64,000 nt of DNA from Dastarcus helophoroides (taxonomy: Eukaryota; Arthropoda; Insecta; Coleoptera; Bothrideridae): NCBI GenBank assembly GCA_028583605.1, contig CM053337.1, forward strand, positions 19,095,694-19,159,693, written 5' to 3'. Of this stretch, positions 24,601 through 34,500 are shown in pieces. The position numbers were made by a program, and so were the translations under genes. Numbering within the stretch: position 1 is the stretch's first letter; each line of letters starts with the position of its first letter. The notes under the pieces are model-generated. The model was not told the origin of the DNA. It did not search any database and worked only from the letters and a program-made list of their open reading frames with translations.

Positions 24601-25090
24601 TACAAATCTTGTCCCCTGAAATCAAAAAAGATTAAAAAAACACAACAAAAGTTGTTCTATTTTTAGAGCAGTCCGTTCCCCTCAAAAAAAGAGAACTTTT
24701 TATATAGAAATTTGAGTTTCTTCTAATATTTCGATTTTTTTTAGGAATATTTTATATAAATAAATTTTCTCGAAATTTCTACTTTTCCTGCAAATTTTGT
24801 CCTTCAGACTTCTTTTAGAAATTTCAAAAATGAAAAAAATGTCGCAGTTTCGAATCGAATTAAAACTGAACATTTCGAAAAAGAAATCAATTTTTCGAGA
24901 AGGAATTGAAATTTTGAGAAAAGAAAACTTCAAATTTCTCTAAAAATGTTAAAATTTTGAGAAAATAATTAAAATGTCTAATCTAAATCCAGCTCTTTTC
25001 GCATTTTGCTGTTTCTCTTTAAAAAATTAATACCGACTCTTCGACTCTTCTTTTGAAATCTCAATTTCGACCTTTTATAAAAATTGAAAT
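21641..25090. repeat. Satellite array, ~490-bp units, seven copies
   Basis: AGAGCAGTCCGTTCCCCTC (AAAGCAGTCC in the first unit) recurs near 21713, 22206, 22702, 23192, 23681, 24174 and 24666, a period of 489-496 bp. Each unit contains a captured Penelope-type end (CAAATCTTGTCCCCTGAAA to GTTGCTCTA) that breaks off where the ribozyme-like hairpin would start. The units are highly similar. The repeated minus-strand open frames of about 63-77 codons come from this periodicity, are interrupted in several units and have no family features. Confidence 0.9.
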
Positions 25091-25235
25091 ACAAAACTAA
25101 AAGATTTGCATTTCAATTTTTGAAGATAACCAAGAACCAGTCCGTTTCACCAAAAAAGGGAGTACTTTTTATATAAAAATTGGACTTTTTTCTAATATTT
25201 TGATTTTTTTAGGAACTTTTGATTTCTTCTGGGAA

Positions 25236-25464
25236 TTTGGTTATCTTAAAAAATTGAAATATAAATTTTGTCCCCTGAAACCAAGAAAGATTAAAAAACA
25301 CAACAAAGTTTGCTCTAACGGGTTTCGACAGCCAAGCAGTCATCTTCAGGGAGAAATTGTTTCTGAAGAACACAGCTTGGCTGTCGAAACGTGTTAGAAC
25401 AACCTTTGTTGTGTTTTTTAAACTTTTTTGGGTTTAGGGGACAAGTTCTGAATTTCAATTTCTT
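25236..25464. mobile_element. Fold-back element made of Penelope-type ends
   Basis: Inverted arms run from GTTATCTTAAAAAATTGAAA to GGGGACAAGTTCTGAATTTC. Hammerhead-like cores occur on both strands; the plus-strand one reads CTGAAGAACACAGCTTGGCT then GTCGAAACG. No coding interior. Confidence 0.75.
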
Positions 25465-25639
25465 CTGGGAAGTTTCCATTTTTCCTAAATATTTTATATA
25501 AATAAATTTTCTCTAAATTTCTACTTTTCCTTCAAACTTTGTCCTTAAAACTTCTAGAAATTTAGAAAATGTAAAAAATTGTCCCAGTTTCGAAATAAAA
25601 CTGAAAATTTTCAATATTTCTGGAGAATAAATCCAAAAT

Positions 25640-26960
25640 GTCCAAATCAAAATCGAATTTTTTCTCGAAAACAGTCGAGACTAAAGTTAATATTTAAAAA
25701 AGTCAAACTTTTATCCAAAAAAGGCGACATTTGAAAGCCGAAATGTTTTCAAAGCATTTTTTCACGTTTCATCATGTTGTTGAGCAAATGGTCCAAGCTT
25801 CAAGTCAAGGTTTTAGGTTTTCGGAGTGTAAATTTATAATTTTATTTAAAAAAAAAGAAAAAATGTCAAAATTTTCGAGAAAAATGTCGTACATTCGAAT
25901 TTAAAATTGAAATTTTCAAATTGAAGTCATTTCTAGAGAATAGACCCAAAATTTTCAAATCAAAAATCGAATTTTCTCCCGAGTCTAGATTAATTGAAGT
26001 TAATATTTAAAAAAAAAAGTTGAGATTGTCTAAGCTTCAAGTCAAGGTTTTAAGTTTTCGGAATATAAATTCATAATTTTACTTTAAAAAAAATGAAAAA
26101 ACATCAATATTTTCGAGAAAAATGTCGCAATTTTCAATTTAAAATTGAAATTTTCAAATTGAAGTCGTTTCTGGAGAATAAACCCAAAATTTTCAAATCA
26201 AAAATCGAATTTTCTGTCGAGTCTAGACTAATTGAAGTTAATATTTTAAAAAAAACGTTGAGATTGTCTAAGCTTCAAGTCAAGGTTTTAAGTTTTCGGA
26301 ATATAAATTCATAATTTTACTTAAAAAAAAAAAAAAACATCAATATTTTCGAGAAAAATGTCGCAATTTTCAATTTAAAATTGAAATTTTCAAATTGAAG
26401 TCGTTTCTTTAGAGTAAACCCAAAATTTTCAAATCAAAAATCGAATTTTCTGTCGAGTCTAGGCTAATGAAGTTAATATTAAAAAAAAAAACGTTGAGAT
26501 TGTCTAAGCTTCAAGTCAAGGTTTTAAATTTTCGGAATATAAATTTATAATTTTACTTAAAAAAATGGAAAATATCAAAATTTTCGAAAAAAATGGCGCA
26601 ATTTTCAATTTAAAATTGAAATTTTCAAATTGAAATCGTTTCTGGAGAATAAACCCAACATTTTAAAATCAAAAATCGAATTTTCTCTCGAGTCTAGACT
26701 AATTGAAGTTCATATTTAAAAAAAAAAACGTTGAGATTATCTAAGCTTCAGGTCAAGGTTTTAAGTTTTCGGAAAATAAATTTATAATTTTACTTAAAAA
26801 AAAAAGAAAAAACATCAACATTTTCGAGAAAAATATCGCAATTTTCAATTTAAAATTGAAATTTTCAAACTGAAAGTTGTTTTTGGAGAATAAACCCAAA
26901 ATTTTCAAATCAAAAATCGAATTTTCTCTCGAGTCTAGACTAATTAATGTTAATATTTAA
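25640..26960. repeat. Tandem repeat of a ~238-bp unit, about 5.5 copies
   Basis: AAGCTTCAAGTCAAGGTTTT (one copy reads CAGGTC) recurs near 25796, 26032, 26270, 26508 and 26746, giving a period of about 237 bp. The unit also holds TCGAATTTTCT and GAGTCTAGACTAATTGAAGT. It is AT-rich and non-coding. Confidence 0.85.
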
Positions 26961-27369
26961 ATAAAAAACCTTAACATTTTGTGAAAGATGTCGAAATTTT
27001 CTGGTAATAAAATCGACACTTCGATATTTTCTGGAAAGATGTTTGCAAGAAAATTGAAGCTGCAACAGAATTTCAGATTTAAAATTGAAATGACTATATT
27101 AAATTTTGAATCGAAATAAAAATTTTAAGTTTTGTTAAAATTTATTCGGTGTTTTTTCGAACAAAATAATTCAGAACTATTAAACTTAATTAACTATAAT
27201 AACGCAACAAAATTTAAATAATTGACATTTCCAATCCTTACTTCGTGAATTCTTTAATATTCCTAACTATTAAGCTTTATTATTCAAATAATTCATCAAA
27301 AAACCAAAACATCGATAATTTTAAAGCTAGATTTCTAACAAATAAATCAAATTTTTAATTTTATTCAAC
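26961..27369. other. AT-rich DNA with a fragment of the AACGCAACAAAATTTAAA repeat
   Basis: Mostly AT-rich. ACGCAACAAAATTTAAAT and CTTACTTCGTGAATTCTTTA near 27200-27260 match the inverted-repeat family at 31010-31160 and 56370-56562. No gene is seen. Confidence 0.5.
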
Positions 27370-27482
27370 ATTTCTACAACCCATAAGTGATGGAACGGAC
27401 TGGTCCTTGGTTATCTTCAAAAATTGAAACACAGAACTTGTCCCCTGAAACCAAGAAAAATTAAAAAACACAATAAAGGTTG

Positions 27483-27523
27483 CTCTAACGCATTTCGACA
27501 GCCAAGCTGTCATCTTCAGAGAG
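27483..27523 (-). ncRNA. Hammerhead-ribozyme-like motif, Penelope 3' end
   Basis: On the minus strand: CTCT, the core CTGAAGA, one extra T, the hairpin GACAGC-TTG-GCTGTC, the core GAAA, then TGCGTT and AGAG, which pairs with CTCT as stem I. The core fits CUGANGA...GAAA. The stem III segment is only a few bases, so cleavage may need a dimer. The extra base beside stem II is atypical. Penelope-like elements are known to carry hammerhead motifs in their terminal repeats. Confidence 0.55.
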
Positions 27524-27637
27524 AAACTAACATCTAATCTTAAAATTAACCCTTATATACTAAGAATATTCACTTCGTGCGTGATCGGCCGCACCCGAAC
27601 GCGCATCCAATCATACACGTCGTTGTGTCACAATTTC

Positions 27638-29993
27638 TTATCTATCAACCTTAACTATTTTTAACAGAGATGAATGGCCTAAAGGTCCAGCGCAACCATT
27701 CATAAGGTTGTTTCCAGCCTTATGGATGGCTAAGCTCTCACATGCATTTAACATATAATTCTTATTAACTACTCTTAACAATTTAATATTATTATCTATC
27801 CTATGATCTAATTCAAAAGCATGTCGAGCCACACTTGACTTCTCAGTTCTTCCGTACCTCAAATGAGCCAAATGTTCTTTGAGTCGGATTTTAAGAGATC
27901 GTCTAGTTTGTCCGACATACTTTTGAGGACAATCCCTACATGAAATTTGGTAAATACCAGACTTATCTGTTTGCTCTACTTTATCCTTTAAACTACCTAA
28001 AAGCGAATTTAATTTTCCATTAGAAGTATAAATAACCCGAAAACCCTGATTTCGTAAAATTCCACCCAAACCCTGCGTGAGCGAGGGTTCAAATGGAAGT
28101 GAGACGAATTTAAAGTTTTTGTTTTCATCAGCTCGGAAAGTTGTAGTATTCACCAATTCACATTTAAATTTTTTCTTATTAATAATTTTATAAATAATAT
28201 TTGGATCGAATCCATTAACTTCAGCTATATGTTTTATTGTCTTTAACTCCTTTCTGAATCTTTCCCTACTAAGAGGAAGACTCAGAAGGCGATGGGCAAG
28301 GAAGTTGAAGCTTGCCATTTTGTGCTGTATGCAATGGTTAGAATCGGAAGTTATATAGCGGAAGGTACTGGAATCTTTCCTATATACATCAAATTCTAAT
28401 CTATTTTTATTCCTAATAACTAAAATGTCTAAGAATGGTAAAGCGGCTTCTTTCTCTAATTCTACAGTGAATTTAACTGTTGGAAAACGTGAATTTAAAA
28501 CATCAATGAAATTATCTAAATTTTGATTTTTTGTGTCAAAAATAGCAAAAATATCATCTACATATCTAATCCATACCCTAGGAAACAAACTACATTCATT
28601 TTTAAGACGACTTTCAAAAACACTCATGAAGAGCTCAGCCATGAAAGGTGACAAAGGATTTCCCATGGCTGCTCCCTCAAGTTGTTCATAAAATTCGTTA
28701 TTAATTTGGAAATAATTTTGATCCATACATGTTTTCGTTAATGAAATATATTCGTCAATAATTTTGCCTGAAAGGTTATTAGATTCCAACAGATCTCGAA
28801 GGTATAATAAAGTTTGAGGTATGAGTACACTGGGAAAGAGGGAAGAAACATCAAAAGAAACCAGCATTTCACCTTCCAACAACTCTTCATTCTGAATTTT
28901 CTGTACAAACTCTTGGGAATTTTTGACTGACAAACTGAGTTGCTGGAATTCTAATTTGCTGAATTCTTTTACTAGCCATTTTGATAAATTATAGGTCGGT
29001 GCTCCAATAGCTGACACAATTGGTCTCACCGCCTTTCCAGGTTTATGTATTTTTGGGAGACAATATAACTTAGGTACGGTGGGGTTAGATACATGAAGGG
29101 ATCTTTTTAAAATTGGAGTAATAAGGTTGTTACTTTTGTCGAGCACTTTTTTCAGCCCGTTTAACATTTTACTCAAAGGGTTCTTCTGTAATTTTTGATA
29201 TGGGCCATTACTATGAGTGTGTCAACTCGTTCGTAATAGTCCTTTTTATCTAGAATCACAACCTTATTACCTTTGTCTGCCTTTACATAAAAACAATCTT
29301 TCTCTCGCAGTCTTTTGACAATATGTCTGTTCGTTACGTGTGATGGTTTTACGTTTTTTAAATTTCTAGAGAGCTTTTGTCTGCAAGCCTCCCTCACATA
29401 GTTTTTAGTGTCGTCCGCCATGGAACTCAAGGAGCTCTCAATGGACACGACAACATCTTCCAAACCAGTGCGGGAGGATGGCAGGGCGTAATTAAGCCCT
29501 TTATTCAAAAAGCTTAATTCAGCTTTGTCAAAATCCTGCGAAGAGTGGTTTTCTACAATATTAATATTATTATTTTTCTGAGAAGAATGTTCTTTAAGTG
29601 CACCTAATTTGAATAATTTCTTCTTGAGAATGTTCGACTTTTGTCTAACCTTCTCAGAGATTGTACAGAACATTTTCCTCTGAAATTCACAAAATTCTAC
29701 AAATTCATATTCACTTAAATTACTGGTTAATTCTAAGTAAAGTCCATAAGATTGCAACTCAAGCTTACTTCGTTTACTGTACTGACGATCTAGTTCCAAA
29801 TCAAGCCATTTTTGTTTAGCGGTGTGCGTAACTTCGTTCGCCACTGGACAATTAACAGGTAAACTAATGTTGATGAAATTTGGAAAAACCTTATTTTTTC
29901 GGCATGTTTTAAGGAAGTAGATGTCAGCAGATATAAATCTAATTTTAGTAGTTACCTTAAAGTAGAGATTCCGTTTTGTAGACCGGGAAGCCA
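27638..29993 (-). pseudogene. Penelope reverse transcriptase / GIY-YIG endonuclease, frameshifted
   Basis: Element protein that copies its RNA and opens the target. Reading starts at MASRSTKRN (29993). The first frame runs to a TGA at 29173 and includes VKADKGNKVVILDKKDYYER. The second frame runs 29176-27638. The reverse transcriptase parts, in order, are LPKIHKPGKAVRPIVSA, VSFDVSSLFPSV, AAMGNPLSPFMAELFM, the catalytic YVDD in RYVDDIFAIF, and LPFLDILV. The C-terminus is a GIY-YIG nuclease (GIYQIS, then YVGQTRRSLKIRLKEHL). A frameshift near 29176 splits what should be one frame. The RT and nuclease motifs themselves look intact. Confidence 0.9.
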
Positions 29994-29997
29994 TAAG

Positions 29998-30515
29998 TTT
30001 GATGGAACGGACTGTTCCTTGGTTATCTTCAAAAATTGAAACACAGAACTTGTCCCCTGAAACCAAGAAAAATTAAAAAACACAATAAAGGTTGCTCTAA
30101 AGCGTTTCGACAGCCAAGCTTTCATCTTCAGAGAGAAACTAACATCTAATCTTAAAATTAACCCTTATATACTAAGAATATTCACTTCGTGCGTGATCGG
30201 CCGCACCCGAACGCGCATCCATTCATACACGTCGTTGTGTCACAATTTCTTATCTATCAACCTTAACTATTTTTAACAGAGATGAATGGCCTAAAGGTCC
30301 AGCGCAACCATTCATAAGGTTGTTTCCAGCCTTATGGATGGCTAAGCTCTCACATGCATTTAACATATAATTCTTATTAACTACTCTTAACAATTTAATA
30401 TTATTATCTATCCTATGATCTAATTCAAAAGCATGTCGAGCCACACTTGACTTCTCAGTTCTTCCGTACCTCAAATGAGCCAAATGTTCTTTGAGTCGGA
30501 TTTTAAGAGATTCGT
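29998..30515 (-). mobile_element. 5'-truncated tandem copy of the Penelope element
   Basis: Repeats, nearly base for base, the 3' part of the full copy: the end of the nuclease domain (the last 77 codons to KIVKVDR at 30250) and the 3' untranslated terminal sequence. It begins abruptly at ATTTTAAGAGATTCGTCTAG, where the inverted terminal piece is joined. Confidence 0.9.
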
Positions 30516-30522
30516 CTAGTTT

Positions 30523-30563
30523 CTCTCTGAAGATGACAGCTTGGCTGTCGAAACGCGTTAGAG
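30523..30563 (+). ncRNA. Hammerhead-ribozyme-like motif, inverted Penelope end
   Basis: The same motif on the plus strand: CTCT-CTGAAGA-T-GACAGC-TTG-GCTGTC-GAAA-CGCGTT-AGAG. Stem II is a perfect 6-bp helix, and stem I pairs CTCT with AGAG. ACGCGT is self-complementary, which would allow two molecules to pair through stem III. A third copy on the minus strand, around 30090-30130, belongs to the truncated tandem copy; it has a change in the stem (AAGCTTTCATC). Confidence 0.55.
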
Positions 30564-30635
30564 CAACCTTTGTTGTGTTTTTTAATTTTTCTTGGTTTCA
30601 GGGGACAAGTTCTGTGTTTCAATTTCTACAACCCA

Positions 30636-31346
30636 GTAAGGAAATATTTAAATTTTTATCGTTTTCAACCAATAAGCCCAAAAAAAGAATAAATAAATCA
30701 AAACTTCGAATTCAAACACGCCAATTTTGTGTCATAATTTTAAAATGCAAAAATCGTAATTTCCAAATTAAAGAAAATATAAGAAGTCAAACTATTTTGA
30801 CCGTTTCGAAAAGAATATTGAAATTCCGCTTATTTCTGAACAAAAATATTCACACAAAAGTCAAAACTTCAATTCTAAGTAAGATCTCTAGCAAAGAAAT
30901 TAAAAAGGCTAATTAAGTCCCTATTTTAGGATGTAAAGTTGAAATTTCAAGATTAGTCGAAGAACAAATTAAAAAATCAAACAAATTGACAATTTCCATT
31001 TTGACATATCCAACCCTTACTTCGTGGAATTCTTTAATATTGATAACTATTAAACTATTAACGATAAAAACGCAACAAAATTTAAAAATTCCACAAGGTT
31101 TTCAATTAAATTTTGTTGCGTTTTTACCGTTAATAAAGTTTAATAGTTATTAATTTCTCTTTTGCGAAAAGAATTACTAAGAATATAGAGAAAAAACGCA
31201 ACTGCAGTTTCAGAACCAAAATTTAAGAAAAAATTCTAAATTAGACAATACATTCTCAAAGATAATTTAGTTGATCTGAAGGAAAAAAACCAAATAAAGC
31301 AAACACTTAAGAGGAAAATTAATACATATTTTTTCTGAATATATAT
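30636..31346. repeat. AT-rich DNA with a palindromic MITE fragment at 31010-31160
   Basis: Near 31040-31155, AACTATTAAACTATTAACG and ACGCAACAAAATTTAAAAAT are followed by the inverse ATTTTGTTGCGTTTTTACCG. This is an internally deleted version of the inverted-repeat element at 56370-56562. The rest is AT-rich without signals. Confidence 0.6.
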
Positions 31347-31352
31347 TTTATT
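31347..31352 (-). terminator. ODC polyadenylation signal candidate
   Basis: AATAAA on the minus strand, about 184 bp past the ODC stop codon. Confidence 0.5.
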
Positions 31353-31535
31353 TAGGTCATCTAATATTTCCCATATATTAACATAAAACTAATAATTGTC
31401 AGAGACTATTTAGAAGTCTGCCCCCTTGCTTAGACGAATTAACACAAAAGCACATAACAAGATGTAACTCGAGTGACATAATTACAAAAAAAAGGGTACA
31501 AAATTTGCATGCAATCGAATAAATTTGGAAAGATG

Positions 31536-34500
31536 TCAAAAGCTAATAATCGTCGTCATGTCAACATTGAAATTTTCCTGATTAGCAGGCGTCAAACCAT
31601 CATGGAGCTGCGGCAACACCGGATATTGATAATCATCATCGGGTAGTATATCCTTCAGTAGAGACCTAAAACAAACCTTAAGTAAGCAGTCTGACGACAC
31701 ACGTTTAATAAAAATAAATAAACAATAACAACGGAATAAATAGGCGCCATTTAAAAATTTTCCACAAAAACGTGCTCGAAGATTGGTAAATTTATTTCTG
31801 TGGTTTCAGGGTAAAACTGCTCGAGTCAAGTTTTTGAGAGAATGGATTATGCCAATGTTGCATGTTACACTTCACGATTCTGGGGGGATGAACATTGCCC
31901 AGTGCTCAGTTTATGAAATAAAGGGAATTTTACAAACATGCACTCCTAAGTTTTTATTATTTATTACAGAACGAGCTTTGTTTTAGCTTTGTTAAGCACT
32001 TCTACCCTGGAACTACAGATTTTTTTTTCAAAGCTTTAATTTCCTCTAAAAAATTCCGAAACTGGTTATATATTTTTTAAAATCTTAAATTAAACTAGAA
32101 AGTTTGACCCCCTTTCCCTTTTTTTTTTGATATTTAAATAATGGTTCCTGTTAGTTATCGTAAGATTTTAGTGTAAGAAATCCTTAGATCGCCACTTGAC
32201 CACCGAGAGCATGTGGACTGACCAGCGACCCTATTCTAACAATAGAGCACATGTGGGTCTAAAATTTGGTGTTTTCAAGTAGTCTGTAGATTTTGTAAAA
32301 AAGAATTGCATCCCAGATCTCGACGATGTCAATTCAGTTAATTAACGTCATCAAGTTTTCGTAAAAACGCGTTTCATTTATCGCAGCTATCAAGACCTGA
32401 TAGTGAACTCGAACAGTTTCTTATATTTACCCTTTTTTTAAATTTAAAGTTTAAATTATTAAAAAAACGTACAAAATTTAAATTATTAAAAAAAAACGCA
32501 CAACGTTTAAATTATTAAAAAACTGTACAAAGTTTAAATTACTAAAAAAAAGTACAAAGTTCAAGTTTAAATTATAAAGAGTTTATGAAATCATTGGACA
32601 TTTTTTTAGTTTTCTTAGTTTCCCCTCTGAATATACGACTAGTTTTTTATGCAACTATTTAACTAATAACTACTTAGTTAAGGTAATATCTAAATTAGCT
32701 ACTAAACATTTAAATTTTTGGTGCTTGTTTTCGTTTGATTGTATGTGTATATTAAATGCAATGCGTTTCGGTTCTGGTTTTGACCGAAACCGGAATAGAA
32801 ATTCGGTTTCAGTAGCATCCAAAAATTTTGTTTCGCTCGTCTCTATTATTTATCTCTAGTTAATTTGTTTCGAAATTATTTCTTAAAAATCTTTGACTAA
32901 ATCTGATTAACTTGTAAAAACATCTTTGGCCAACATCAGATAACGCATTAAGTAATTAACTAACCACATTTCTTCATCAGCGATTACGTTAACTGGTGGT
33001 ACCGGAAATCCATTAAATGGACTAGCCACTGGCAAAGTGTAAGCCCCCATGTTGTCGAAAATAATCCAATCGCCGATATCCATTTCCGGAAGCATAACGT
33101 CTTCAACAACTTGATCGAGACTGTCGCAGGTTGGTCCCCAGATGCTACTACTGGAAGCCAAAGTGGAAGAATCAAACAAATCACCATTTTTAGTAACTGG
33201 TTGAGGTACGATATGTTGATGATCGTACAAGATACAGTTAAAGCTCCCATATACCCCATCGTTGATATAATACATGTTATGCACGTAGGGCATACCGCTG
33301 GAATTGCGTTTGACCACGCTCCTCTTGGAATGGATATTACATACTAGCGTGTACGCGGAAGTGACGTAATACCGCCCCGGTTCAGCGATAACACGCACCC
33401 TGGGATCCGGAAAGAAGCGCTCCAAGGAAGCATTGATGATATCTGCGAACTAACACCAACAGTTAACCCCTGGACTCATCCCCGGTGATCCACATTACCT
33501 CATCCAAACCAGTGAGGTTTTCCCCGGGGAACCCACCGCCGATATCCAGAAGGTGAAAGTCGTACCCTAAAGTGGCCCCATAGTTGAAAAGATCGCGACA
33601 ATTCGAAATCGCTCGGTGGTAAGCTTTGGGCTCTTTACAACCGGATCCAACGTGGAAACTGACACCGATGACCTCCAACTCTAAATCGCGCGCCAACTCC
33701 AACAAACCGGGCGCTTCTTTAATGGGGTCGCACCCGAACTTCATCCCCAGGGGGCATTGAGCTTCGGAGGCGTCGCTTCGGATCCTGATCACCAATCTGG
33801 AATTGGCCAAAAGTAGAAATTAGTAGAGAGGGAGCTTGACTTGGGAATTTAGTTGAATGACCTAAGAATTTAGTAGAAGGAAGCAGGCACGTAGCCAGGA
33901 TTTTCGTTCGGTGAGGGTCCAACTCCCCCCTCTTTTTTTATGTTAGAGACATAAACTTCCTCGAAATGAGCAATATTGCAAAATTAAAAAAAAAAGTTGA
34001 GTTGTTAAATCAATAAACGTCTTGGTCTTTTACTTAGTGCTAGGATTAAAATTTGAAAAAAAAAACACAATTTTTAGTGCAAAGCAAAAAATTTAGAAAA
34101 AAAAATAAAAAACTGAAATTATAAAATAAAGATCTTAAGAAAAAATAAAAATTTCGAACAAAAAAAAACGCTTACATTATAGAAAATATTTCGAACTAAA
34201 CTGAAAAGAAATTTTTTAGAAAATCGAAATTTATAAAATCATTTTTTAGAAATTTTGATCTTAAAGTCGAAATGGCAAAATAAAAATGTAGATATTTCTA
34301 AGCTATTTCAAAATGTTAAATAAAAATTAAGTTTCAAAAATATAAAAAGTTAAAATATCAACTGAAAATTTTGTTTAAATAAAAGGAAAATTAAAAGTCC
34401 AAACTTGAAACTAAACTAAATTAAAATGAATATTTTGAAAATAAGATCAAAATACGATAAATATATTTATCAAAAGAGTCGAAATGTTGAATTTGAATCA

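Larger units (their letters stand above)
27384..30621 (-). mobile_element. Penelope-like retroelement with 14-bp target duplication
   Basis: The element reads on the minus strand. ATTTCTACAACCCA flanks it at 27370-27383 and 30622-30635. From its 5' side it has an inverted terminal piece (30621 to about 30518), a 5'-truncated tandem copy (about 30515-29998) and a longer copy with the coding region (29998-27384). A tandem truncated copy and an inverted end are the usual architecture of Penelope elements. Three hammerhead-like motifs lie in its terminal sequences. The two long copies are nearly identical, so the insertion is recent. Confidence 0.92.

Noticed and set aside
30491..30916. Plus-strand 141-codon frame across the Penelope right end
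   Set aside because: It runs from the element's inverted terminal sequence into flanking AT-rich DNA; no coding features.
32907..32964. ODC ending at the in-frame stop at 32907
   Set aside because: As the main form, a phase-matched donor and a downstream exon restore a family-like C-terminus (WSLLKDILPDD). The stop is kept only as a possible retained-intron variant.
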